From assembly GCA_004380135.1 (NCBI GenBank), contig QXCR01000096.1, forward strand, positions 62,001 through 126,000: a stretch of DNA of 64,000 nucleotides, given 5' to 3'. Made by a program: the position numbers and the translations under genes. The DNA is from Stemphylium vesicarium (Eukaryota; Ascomycota; Dothideomycetes; Pleosporales; Pleosporaceae). The notes below the pieces were generated by a model. That model was not told where the DNA came from. It made no database searches and saw only the letters and a list, made by a program, of their open reading frames with translations. Positions 1-9,878 of the stretch are shown here, piece after piece (positions within the stretch are counted from its first letter, which is position 1; each line of letters starts with the position of its first letter).

Positions 1-913
1 CAGACCCTGACGCATCCAATGCCGCCTTCAACCCGACCTCCGAGTAGATAACAGCATCGAGGTAGATATTTGTCTTCAAAATGTCCCACACATCCCTCCT
101 ATTCTGCGTCTTACCCGCCTTCTTCAAATGTCCATCGTGCAAAATACACGACTCGATCCTGCCAGCCAGAAACGGCAGTGTACCACCTGAATGCGCAAGT
201 AACACACTAAGTTTCGTGAAGCGATCCCAGACGCCACTCAGCAGCATCCTGCTCACTGCAATCGTAGTCTCGAGCGGGAAGCCCAGTGCCAGTGGTAGCA
301 CATGGCCATACTCGCTCGCGCGGGGCCCGTAGACAGACGTAGGCAGACCATAATGAGGATGCAGGAAGATGAGCTGCTGATGCTTTTCCAGCGCTGCGTA
401 CACAGGACCCAGCTTCTCGTCGTCTAGACCCTGTCCCAAACCCGAGGTGCCCATGATAACACCCCTTGCGTACTTGAGACTACCTAGTCTTTCTATCTCG
501 GCGGTTATCACCTCAGGTGACGCGGAGAGCGGTAGTGTGCCGAAGAAGTACAAGCGTCCGGGGTACTGCGAGCACTGGTCGTTGACATCGTCGTTGATCT
601 TCCGGGCTGCGTCGCCGGCTTCTTCGGCGGGGAGGAAGTCGAGCCATGGGTTTGCGAGTGAGATTACCGACTTGTCGATCTTGTGGAGGTCCATGAATGC
701 GATTTTCTCTTTGATCTCGTAGTATTCGGAACCAATTGGCCGGCCGCGCGAGGTTGAGGGTGTCGACGGGTCATCTTCGCCGGGGAGAATGATGAGACGC
801 GCGGAATCGGGGGCGTCGGGGAAGGTGCGCACGTAGGGGACTGTGGAGCGCGAGCGCAGGAGTTCCATGTACTTTGGGGGGTAGACGTGCGTGTGGATGT
901 CGACGATGGGCAT
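1..913 (-). CDS. amidohydrolase / ACMSD-type decarboxylase (3' part outside window)
   Basis: The ATG is at 913 and the frame stays open to base 1, so about 304 codons are visible and the C-terminus lies outside the window. The start carries VDIHTHVYPP, the HxH metal-binding signature of amidohydrolase-2 enzymes. Further in are FLHPHYGLP and LLAHSGGTLPF, which hold the other metal-site histidines. This pattern matches the family of 2-amino-3-carboxymuconate-semialdehyde decarboxylase, uracil-5-carboxylate decarboxylase and related aromatic-acid decarboxylases. These are cytosolic, metal-dependent, non-oxidative decarboxylases. The exact substrate cannot be read from the sequence. No intron is needed in the visible part. 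It lies in tandem with the acetyltransferase upstream on the same strand. Confidence 0.85.
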   Translation of the reverse strand, partial: MPIVDIHTHVYPPKYMELLRSRSTVPYVRTFPDAPDSARLIILPGEDDPSTPSTSRGRPIGSEYYEIKEKIAFMDLHKIDKSVISLANPWLDFLPAEEAGDAARKINDDVNDQCSQYPGRLYFFGTLPLSASPEVITAEIERLGSLKYARGVIMGTSGLGQGLDDEKLGPVYAALEKHQQLIFLHPHYGLPTSVYGPRASEYGHVLPLALGFPLETTIAVSRMLLSGVWDRFTKLSVLLAHSGGTLPFLAGRIESCILHDGHLKKAGKTQNRRDVWDILKTNIYLDAVIYSEVGLKAALDASGS

Positions 914-1279
914 AATGGCGGTTGGGGACGCGTTTTACGCGTCGGTCGGAGAGGGGTTTGTCGGGTTGCAGTTTCTATTGAGTGGAGGATATTAAAGAAA
1001 GGGTAGGAATTAAAAAAGTAAGCAAGTAAGCTGTCGTCCAGAACTCAAGATAGCGCTTGTATCATAGAACAATCGTCCCTGGCGGGGTAGCTTCGGATTG
1101 CCCCACTACACGGCGTCCAGCATCCCACCTTCCCCAAGGGGCAACAAAATATGGAGCTGTCGACGGAGATGGCCGCGGGAAAATCATGTCATTCTGTTTT
1201 GTCGTGATGAGCCGATATGTACACGTGTCTATAAAGTGATTTCTATCGTGTCGGCTCTCAACAGTAGTCAGTCATGCAA
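914..1279. other. intergenic, 3' of GNAT gene and promoter of the amidohydrolase
   Basis: About 370 bases between two minus-strand genes. It should contain the GNAT terminator and the amidohydrolase promoter. I see no further gene and no clear motif. Confidence 0.5.
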
Positions 1280-2017
1280 TCAAGCCCGAGTCCTCAAAAA
1301 GACATTCGGTGGCTTATCCCATGTCTTGAACTCTTCATCCACTTCGTAAGGGATGTCTCCAGTGCCCTCGTCCTTGAACCCGAGCCTCTGATACACGGCT
1401 CTTCCCATGGAGCTTCCCTCAGTCGTACATTCCAGATCGCCTCTCTTCTTCGCTTCAGCAAGGCCAGCTTCAACTAGCTTGCCGGCAATCCCGCGACGTT
1501 GGTAAGCTGGATCGACTGCGCAGATATCAAGAACGAAGATGGCAGGTGGATTGCGACCTGATTCCTTGACTTCGTTCATGTACGCAATTCTTCGTTTCCA
1601 GAGCGAGTTGAACATTTGTGTTGCGAAGCGTCGGTTTTGTTCGTCGAACTCTGTAAGAGCTGCGCTCATGTCGCTGGAAAATGGGTCGCCGTAGCCTTCG
1701 ACAAACGAGAGTTGCTTCCAAATAGCCATGCCGACGACCCGTCTCTTGCCTTGCTGCTCTGGGTCAGGGAGTGTGGCCTTGAGGTAGAGAGCGTTGGGCT
1801 GCCCATTTTTGTTGGTGGTGACAGATTTCCAGTTCTTCAGCATGGCCTGAGCATGTTTTGCCTGTCCCTCCTCCGTGTCCCATCCCGGGTTCATCAGGAT
1901 CCAGACGGCGTCCTTGGCTTGGCGACCAAACGCTTCGGACAAGCAGTACTGTCCCTGCTTGACATCTTGTTCGGTCTCGAAAGGAGACACGACTACGTCG
2001 TTGGTGTTGGAAGCCAT
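1280..2017 (-). CDS. GNAT-family N-acetyltransferase
   Basis: Uninterrupted 245-codon ORF with an ATG at 2017. The C-terminal half carries the acetyl-CoA binding motif A, ICAVDPAYQRRGIAGKLVEAG (QRRGIA is the R/Q-x-x-G-x-G/A pyrophosphate loop). It is followed by a motif-B-like stretch, GRAVYQRLGFKDEG, typical of GNAT enzymes. The N-terminal ~130 residues are less conserved and probably define substrate. In fungi such stand-alone GNATs acetylate small amines or proteins; the acceptor is unknown here. There is no signal peptide or membrane segment. It shares a ~600-base divergent promoter region with the DNA polymerase delta gene. Confidence 0.85.
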   Translation of the reverse strand: MASNTNDVVVSPFETEQDVKQGQYCLSEAFGRQAKDAVWILMNPGWDTEEGQAKHAQAMLKNWKSVTTNKNGQPNALYLKATLPDPEQQGKRRVVGMAIWKQLSFVEGYGDPFSSDMSAALTEFDEQNRRFATQMFNSLWKRRIAYMNEVKESGRNPPAIFVLDICAVDPAYQRRGIAGKLVEAGLAEAKKRGDLECTTEGSSMGRAVYQRLGFKDEGTGDIPYEVDEEFKTWDKPPNVFLRTRA

Positions 2018-2625
2018 ACTGGTTGTCGTGTGAGGATGGTTGGTGTTTGAACGGTTTTCTTTGCTGCGCTGAGAGATGCGGCGAGTTTACGTGGATTTGG
2101 GGTTAGTGGATTCAGGTGACTAAAAGATACCTACAACATGATAACATGACCTAAGGCGGTGGGTCGTCACTCAATACGACGGAGAATCTTGGCAGAGCAT
2201 TTTGTCACGAAAGCGAGTCCTGACAATGTACTCACAGTCTTGACGGAGCAATGTAGTGCGACGGTGATGTGGCCATTGATGACGGAATCAGACGTCGCTA
2301 ATTCAGAGTATTGCGAAGTTCAGGATGATGACTGTCACCTCCGATGGCTACCACAAGCTACAAGAATGCAATGCAGGTCATCACCAACTTCGCAGCGTGA
2401 TGAGGGAGGTGGGGTAGGGCTGGGGCGCCTTGGGATGGGAGGCGAGGGTTAGCGTGGCGTTGGAAATCAATTAGCAGGGATGACGCGCTCGCGCCTCGTA
2501 CACGGTTTCGCGTTCTCCCTAGGCACTTTCCCCAACTACTCCACCCAACAACAAACACTCTCTCCATCTATCAATCGCCATATACTGCACTTGTTCGTGT
2601 TGTATCTACTGGCGATATACTCACA
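2018..2625. promoter_or_regulatory. divergent promoter region, GNAT / POL3
   Basis: Both flanking genes start from this interval. The last ~60 bases before the POL3 ATG (about 2525-2585) are pyrimidine- and CAA-rich (CTCTCTCCATCTATC), as is usual for fungal core promoters and 5' leaders. No clear TATA box. Confidence 0.45.
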
Positions 2626-5600
2626 ATGCCGGGCACAGTGAACAGGGCGCCGGCCAAACGCGCCCTCGCCGAAACATCCAATACGCGCACCAATGTACAG
2701 ACGTCGCCCCGCTCCGCAAAGAAGCTGAAGTTCGAGAATGGCAAAGACAAGAGCAGGCCGCCGGCGAAGCTTGCCAATGACTCTTTCAATTCGAGCCAAC
2801 CGGGTCCCAGCAAATTCGAGGAGACGCTGGAGAAGATGACACAAGATATGGAGTCGCTGAAAAAGGGCAATACAGAAAGGGACCAGCAATGGAAACGGCC
2901 CGAGCTACCGGCCGACTTCAACGAGATGACGCAGAACCTGGTGTTTCAGCAGATTGAGGCTGAAGAGGGCGTGCTGAACGGCGGCAAGACGACTGTCAAG
3001 CTGTTTGGCGTAACGGAGGTAAGGACCCCCCTGGTATGCAGACACGAGCCTCTACTTATGAATCTGCCCTAGACTGGCCACTCCGTCCTCCTTCACGTCA
3101 CTGGTTTCCAACATTACTTCTACGTCGCCGCGCCCCTCAACTTCCACAAAGAAGACTGCGAGCCCTTCAAGATCTTCCTCGAGAGCGAATGCCAGAAGAA
3201 CTTCAACCAGCACTCGGCTGTTATAGCTTCAGTACAAATGTGCATGCGGGAGAACATTCTGCGCTTCCAGGGTAACCAGAAGAGTCCATACCTCAAGATT
3301 ACTGTCACCGACCCGAAGATGATAAACCGCGTACGTATGATGGTACAAAAGGGCAACGCCAACTACAAGCGGTTATGGCCCGCAAGAGAAGACGGTATTC
3401 TCACCTTTGACAACATTGCATATGTTTTGCGTTTCATGATCGATACCAAGGTTGCCGGTATGTGCTGGGTCGAAGCCCCGGCCGCAAAATATAGAATGAT
3501 CAACCCCCGAGACCGACATTCCAACTGCCAAATCGAGGCACAGATGCACTACAGCGACCTCATAGCCCATGCAGCTGAAGGCGAATGGCAGAAGCTCGCA
3601 CCTCTCCGCATCCTCTCTTTCGATATCGAGTGCGCTGGCCGCAAAGGTGTTTTCCCAGAAGCAAACGTGGACCCCGTCATTCAAATCGCAAACGTTGTCA
3701 CAAGATACGGAGAGGAGAAACCTTTCGTCAGGAACGTATTTTGTTTGGACACGGTCAGTCCTATCGTTGCGACGCAAATTCTGTCCTTCCAAAACGAAGG
3801 CGAAATGTTGATGAAGTGGCGAGACTTTGTTGAAGAGGTCGACCCCGATGTCATCATTGGCTACAACATCAACAACTTCGATTTCCCCTACCTGCTAGAC
3901 CGCGCGAAGCACTTGAAGCTACAGAGATTCCCGTACTGGTCTCGTCTCAAGACTGTGCAGTCAAAGGTGGAGAGCTCGAACTTCTCGAGTAAACAGCTGG
4001 GAGCTCGAGATACCAAGACTACAAACACGAACGGTCGTCTACAGCTCGACTTGCTCCAGCTCATTCAGAGAGACCATCAACTTCGAAGTTACACACTCAA
4101 TTCCGTTTGTGCTCATTTCTTGAAAGAACAAAAGGAAGACGTACACCACAGTATGATTACTGAACTATTCAACGGCGATTCCAACTCGCGACGACGATTA
4201 GCAGTATACTGTCTCAAGGACGCCTATCTACCACAGCGACTTCTTGACAAACTCATGTGCCTGGTCAACTACACGGAAATGGCCAGGGTCACAGGTGTGC
4301 CCTTTAACTATCTTCTCGCCAGGGGACAACAAATTCGCTTCATCAGTCAGCTGTTCCGTAAGGCCCTGGACCATCAGCTTATCGTACCGGACCTCCCAAA
4401 TCAAGGTGACACCGGCGATCAGTATGAAGGTGCGACCGTCATTGAGCCCAAGCGCGGTTACTACAAGGAACCTGTTGCCACTCTCGATTTCGCCTCCCTA
4501 TATCCCAGTATCATGCAGGCTCACAATCTATGCTATACGACATGGCTCGACAAGCAGACAGTGGAGAAGCTCAAGATGAAGAAAGACGACGATTATATCG
4601 TGACTCCGAACGGAGACATGTTCTGCACAGCCAAGACGCGCAAGGGTCTCTTGACTGAGATTCTGGAGGAATTGCTCGGTGCACGTAAGAGGGCCAAGAA
4701 GGAGTTGGCAATCGAGACGGACCCCTTCAAAAAGGCTGTGCTTAACGGTCGTCAATTGGCGTTAAAGGTCAGCGCAAACTCCGTCTATGGTTTGACTGGT
4801 GCTACCAACGGAAAGTTACCCTGTCTTGCGATTGCCAGTAGTACCACAAGTTTCGGTCGTCAGATGATTGAGAGGACCAAGGCTGAAGTCGAAGCGAAGT
4901 ACAACATCGCCAACGGATACACGCACGACGCAGAGGTCATCTATGGTGACACTGATTCCGTCATGGTCAAGTTCGGCACCTCGGAGCTAGCGGAGGCAAT
5001 GAAATTGGGCGAAGAGGCAGCCATGTACGTCTCGTCAAAGTTCATCAAGCCCATCAAGCTGGAGTTCGAGAAGGTCTACTTCCCATACCTGCTCATCAAC
5101 AAGAAGCGATACGCTGGTCTTTACTGGACAAACCCCCACAAATGGGACAAGATGGACACCAAGGGCATTGAGACGGTCCGTCGTGACAACTGTCGCCTTG
5201 TACAGACTGTTATTGAGACTTCATTGCGTATGTTGTTGATTGATCAGGACCCAGAGGGTGCACAAGTGTAAGTTTTTCTTGTCTTTGAACCTTTCAGAAC
5301 TAACACATTCCAGATTCGTCAAGGAAACCATTGCAGATCTCTTGCAAAACAAAGTCGACATGTCGAACCTTGTCATTACCAAAGCGCTTACCAAACAAGA
5401 AGACAAAGACGGCAAGGGTGGTTATGCGAACAAACAGGCTCACGTCGAACTTGCAGAGCGCATGAAGAAGCGTGACGCTGGTTCCGCGCCTGCCCTTGGT
5501 GATCGTGTCGCCTATGTCATGGTCAGGGCCGCGACTGGAGCGAAGAATTTCGAAAAGTCTGAAGACCCAATTTTCGTTCTTGAGAACAATCTACCCATCG

Positions 5601-6073
5601 ATACGCGCTACTATCTCGACAACCAACTCGCCAAACCCCTCGGCAGAATCTTCGAGCCTATCCTAGGTGAGAAGAAGGCAGCCTCGCTTCTGACAGGTGA
5701 ACACACGCGATCCATTACCGTTGCCGCACCCACGATGGGTGGCTTGATGAAATTCGCCAAGAAGACACAAACATGCATGGGTTGCAAGAAGCCTCTTACC
5801 GGTGCGCACGAGAAAGAAGGTGCAGTCTGCGAGAACTGTCGACCTCGTATCCCGGAACTGTACACGAAGACGCTGAGCAAAGTCAGTGAGCTGGAGGTCC
5901 GCTTCTCTCGTCTTTGGACGCAATGCCAGAGGTGCCAGGGCAGTGTTCACTGCGAGGTTATTTGTGCGTCGCGCGATTGCCCCATCTTCTACATGCGCAT
6001 GAAGGCTAGGAAAGATGTTGAAGACGCGGGTAAAGAACTGGTACGGTTTGACAAGGATGCCGCGCTCTGGTAA
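2626..6073 (+). CDS. POL3: DNA polymerase delta catalytic subunit
   Basis: Three exons (2626-3018, 3073-5267, 5314-6073) join in phase to give 1115 aa, the normal size of Pol delta. Introns are 54 and 46 nt with GTAAGG/GTAAGT donors and a CTAAC branch site in the second. The protein is the replicative B-family polymerase with 3'-5' proofreading. Visible motifs: Exo I LSFDIECAGR, Exo II GYNINNFDFPYLLDRA, polymerase motif A DFASLYPSIMQAHN, motif B KVSANSVYGLTGA, and motif C YGDTDSVMV with the catalytic aspartates. The C-terminus has the two cysteine clusters: CysA (CMGCKKPL..CENC, zinc/PCNA) and CysB (CQRC..CASRDC, an Fe-S cluster in known homologues). The N-terminal ~100 residues are lysine-rich and disordered with basic SAKKLKF, plausibly a nuclear signal. 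Essential single-copy gene; nothing looks damaged. Confidence 0.98.
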
Positions 6074-6349
6074 TGGCAGCGTTGTTCGCTCCTGAGGGAA
6101 GAGAGGCGTTTTGGTGTTTTTCTAGGGTATGGATATACAAGTGTACTATAGCTGTGGTGTATTCTAGGTACGTAGCGATATCCGTACCTATACTTTTATT
6201 AAAAACCGTTGCAACCCACGACTACGCTGGGCTGTTCTTCACGTGGCGCTTCTTGGCTATGTTGGTCGTTTCTTTCTCTTCTCTCTTTTCAAAAAAGATA
6301 GTGCGCAACACTGTCACAATCGATGCTTCCCGAGTTTCCCTTCGCAACC
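6074..6349. other. POL3 3' flank up to the transposon
   Basis: POL3 3' UTR and terminator, including an AT-rich stretch near 6190-6205 (TTTTATTAAAAACC). The left boundary of the transposon next to it is not sharply defined. An ORF reported from 6073 to 6747 is antisense to the transposase C-terminus and is not a gene. Confidence 0.4.
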
Positions 6350-6399
6350 ATAGCATCTGTTTACGCAATCGCGAATCTTCAAAAGTTAAATCCCAAACA

Positions 6400-8098
6400 T
6401 GTTCTAAGCCCCGCCAGCCCTTCCATTTTCTCCTCCTCGTCGTTCGCACGCCTTTCCACCACTCCCTCTATCCCCCTTCCTACTATTTCCTGCCTCCTCA
6501 CCTCCTGAAGTCTCTCTCTCAACACGCTTCTCCTGAGCTAGCTGAAGCTTGTGGAGGCGAGTTTGCTCCTTCATCTCAGCTATCTGAGCTTTTTGAAGCT
6601 GTTGCTGTTCGGCTTGTTGTTGTCGTGATGCCTCATTATCCCGAGCTTGTTGTACACGCTCAGTTGACCAGAAAACTCCTCCTCCGTGATACCCCTGATT
6701 GCTCTCAAGCTGGAGAGGATAGGACTTCTTATTCCGTCTCTTCTTAATAGCTAGGGCGTTTCTCAGACCCCTAATCTCTCCTTAGAGTAGTGTATTTTGA
6801 GCTATAATGTAGTGTAAGCTGCGTTAGAGCTTCTTAGCGTCCTTACTTATCTAATCCTTCACTAAACGGCGTATAATAGTCTTAATCTTAAGCCAATCTT
6901 CTCCTAAGAGTACTAAGATTAAGCTTTTATCTAAACCTAATGCCTCCTTGGCGAACCTTTTAAGTATAACCTCTAGGTTAGGTAGGTATATACTAGTTGC
7001 CTTTAAGGATCTTTTAATAAGTAGAGGTTTAAAAACCTTACTCTATGCCATCCAGAAGAATAGGAAGAAGTCTCCTTTAATTAAATCGAGTAGCCCCTGA
7101 CTGTCCTGGAGGTATTCAGCCAGCTCAGCTGAGTAGGCATCGGCAAGGGGCTTGAACATGGCGACATCAAGGGGTTGAAGCGTGTGGGTGGCGTGAGGTG
7201 GGAATACAGCTAATAGGATATTGCTGTCGTTACAGTAATTGATAAAGTCCATTGTAACATGAGATGAATGGCCGTCAACAAGGAGTAATCGCCGCCTAGT
7301 TAAAGCGTATCGTCTAGTCTCCTTCTCAAACACCTCCTTAAGCCAAGCTAGCCCTATATCTTTGTTGCTCCAGCCAGAGGGAGATAAGGTGACAAAGACG
7401 GAGTACTTACCAGCCTCTATAGCGTTAGTCTAGCTTGACTAAACTACTCCATTGGCTCTCTTGAAGATGAGTGAAGGACTGAGCGCTAAGCCATCTAAAC
7501 AGCTACAAGCTAGTACTGTTATCTGTTCACTTAATCTATCTTTAAGGGCCTGGCGTACTCCCTTTTAAGTATAGAGTGCCTTATTAAACACGCGTTTAGT
7601 CCTTCTAACTCTTCTAAGTTGAAACCACTTTTCGTCCATATTAAATATATAGGTTAGCTGCACGCTATACTCCTCCATCTTATCGTGTAACAGCTTAAAG
7701 TATAAGCTGTACTTAGCCCCTAAGTCAGCTTTGTGGCGTTATTTACTCATCCCCTTGCTATAGGCAGAGATAAGATGGTCTGGATGCCGGCCAAGAAAAC
7801 GGGTAACCCAGGTTTCTGACACCTCTTTTCCAGCTAAAGATAAGGCAAAGCGTCTTACCATCGGCCTTGTAGGTGATAAACGTCGTTCAGAGAGTGTCTG
7901 TATATACTTCACAAGCTCAGTTTCGTGTTGTGGACGAAGGGAGGCGTGGCGCACGCCATGTGCCTCTTGTAGGCCTTGGTGCCTTCGGGCGAGCGTACAG
8001 CGGTTAATATTATACTTTTTAGCAATTCCAGAATACGAGAATTTAGCTCCTAGTTCACACGATTCGATTTCTGCAATCGCTTTTTGAATTGGATCCAT
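6400..8098 (-). pseudogene. pogo-like transposase, inactivated by in-frame stops
   Basis: Reading the minus strand from ATG 8098, the first 119 codons give a psq-type helix-turn-helix (FSYSGIAKKYNINRCTLARR) and a CENP-B-like second DNA-binding half (RRFALSLAGKEVSETWVTRFL). After a TAA at 7739-7741 the same protein continues with the DDE domain. The first acidic site is FNMDEKWF, the second LLVDGHSSHVT (7043-7333 ORF), and the third THTLQPLDVAMF. Further stops (TAA, TAG, TAG, TAG) interrupt the domain. The C-terminal tail reads NQGYHGGGVFWS followed by a Gln-rich coiled coil (about 6540-6700), typical of fungal pogo transposases. With at least five stops it cannot make an active enzyme. The N-terminal ORF alone could still encode a DNA-binding fragment, but this is speculative. 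Confidence 0.85.
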
Positions 8099-8150
8099 AT
8101 TTGTTGAGTTATAGCGTGTTGAAGTTGAGTTGCTGTTGTGGTGGGGGTGG

Positions 8151-8180
8151 TCATTTGGCGCACATGATCATTTGGCGCAC
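8151..8180. repeat. doubled terminal motif of the transposon
   Basis: TCATTTGGCGCAC occurs at 8151-8163 and again at 8168-8180, separated by ATGA. It lies just outside the transposase 5' end and followed by GGGCACTGTA. Repeated subterminal boxes at the end of a pogo-like element are plausible transposase binding sites. Confidence 0.6.
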
Positions 8181-8185
8181 GGGCA

Positions 8186-9878
8186 CTGTAGTCACAACAA
8201 GCGTGTTGTAAACGACTCTGGGGACTTGGCGTAGCCTGATATTATGACTGTTGTTCGAAGGGATGAAGGGGTACGAAAAGCGCTGCAACATAACAAAAGC
8301 ATGAGATTAAACCTACACGTGTGCGCAACATAGCGAGGTCGCGTTTACTGTGACAGAGCCTCTTCTTCTCCTTATGTCTTGGCCGTGGCTCAGTGCCACT
8401 GTCGGAAACAAAAGCCCACGAGGGTGGCACCTCGCACACATGATGTACTCCCCGACCATTCAAGACATCCAAGGCTCGTCAGAATTTGTTTCAAGTAGTC
8501 TCTCAGTCGATCCTGCTCTGAGCAGAACGCCCGTTGCCACCGGCTCTGGACTGGAATCATAATCAGTGTAGATGCGTCGTTTGCTATTATCGCTCATCGC
8601 ACGACGGCTGACCGCTCCAGGCGAGAACCTTGCCTCGGAAAGTCGGAGTCTGTAGCTGTGCGAAAGTCCGCGTGTCGCGGGAATTGTCCGGATCGGCTGT
8701 ATCGAGCTTCCCGTGCCTGACGATGTTGGTAAGCCAAGCACTGGGGAACGCAACTGCCAAGTGGCACGGCGTGCAAGCTTTTCACCTCCTGCAGCTGCTG
8801 TTGGCGAGAAGGAATGTGCAGCAGCTCAAAGCCACTTCAGACGTCGTGATGGATAAGAAAACGGAAGGAAGTAGTCGCGGCCAGGGTTGAAGAAACGGGC
8901 GGCATTTAGCGCCCGGTGTGGGGACGGTCCGCCCGCGTGCGGAAGTGGCACACCTCAGGTTCTTCACTCAACACCGACGACACATCCATGCTAGCTGTAC
9001 ACCCCTCCCCCTGACGCGACAATGATGGAGTGAGAAACTGGCAGTCCTTTTTCGATAACCTATGTCTCGGGGTCTAGACTGGAAACCCCGGCAGCTGACC
9101 CCCATCACAGACCCCAAAACGCATCAGCCATGCACGGTAGTCGGGGGTTAGAATTAAGACTTTATTCTGCAGGTGCCTAAACTCCCGGAATGTGCCCTCC
9201 CGGCAGCTATCAACATCACCCCATCGCTCAAGTCAACAAGATCGGGACACTAGTTTGATCACCGGGGTCTTTTGCATCACTCGCAAAACGAGCCATTTAT
9301 TCAAAGAATCAAGAAGATCTGTGGAATTGAACACAGAAGTAGGGAAGAAGCACCATGAGTTTGTGGAGCTGAAACGGTGACCATCTGGATGCTAGTACTA
9401 GCGCTCATACTACGTAGTAGTAGAGTGCGATTAGCTGGAGTTTATCGCAATTGGCGGAGCGAGCACCGAATCCTTCATACCGGCTCGGGGGTTCACATAA
9501 TGCGGAAGGCGTGAATCCCATATGCGTACCCCTTGCTACAGTTCTTGGCCGGCTAACCCGTGTAAGCCTAGGCCATCTGGAACCACAGTAACATAGACAG
9601 CAGCTGGACGATGACTGGCGAAAACGCCGAATGGGATTCACAGCGTCTGTCACTACAGGCGTCTTATCGGTGGCTTTCGGTTTACCCTTGGAGCGGTCTA
9701 AACCCTGCCATCGTTTGATGTCCGCGGACAATTCCCGCGTAGAATAAATAAGATGTGCTTCCCCCGGGTTTATCTGATGTACGACATCTTCCGCTCCTTC
9801 CTGCGCATCGCTCAATTTGGTCGCGCTTGAAACGACTGTTGCTTGTACCGTCTATACGACTCCAATTATCTGGGAAGG
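8186..9878. other. 1.7 kb without a recognised gene
   Basis: Only short ORFs are present. One on the minus strand (about 8460-8610, MSDNSKRRIYTDYDSSPEPV and onward) has protein-like composition but no recognisable family and no convincing partner exon, so I do not call it. The final few hundred bases should hold the promoter of the FAD oxidoreductase; an AATAAATAA stretch near 9744 is the only TATA-like sequence. Confidence 0.4.

Larger units (their letters stand above)
6350..8185 (-). mobile_element. degenerate pogo/Fot1-type (Tc1-mariner superfamily) DNA transposon
   Basis: A transposase relic on the minus strand (see the pseudogene entry) is followed at its 5' side by a GC-rich end containing a doubled 13-base motif, as in the terminal and subterminal repeats of pogo-like elements. 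The centre, about 6750-7740, is strikingly AT-rich and full of TA dinucleotides, unlike all neighbours. Coding frames there are broken mainly by TAG/TAA. This is what RIP (CpA to TpA) does to repeated DNA in ascomycetes. The right end is near 8180. The left end is uncertain: a weakly similar TAGTGCGC occurs near 6298, but I could not match a clear inverted copy of the right end, so the left coordinate is an estimate. Confidence 0.8.

Noticed and set aside
6298..6316. left terminal repeat of the transposon
   Set aside because: Only TAGTGC-type similarity to the right end; too short to call an inverted repeat.
6073..6747. 224-codon plus-strand ORF after POL3
   Set aside because: It is antisense to the transposase C-terminus, whose minus-strand reading shows recognisable family sequence; the plus reading does not.
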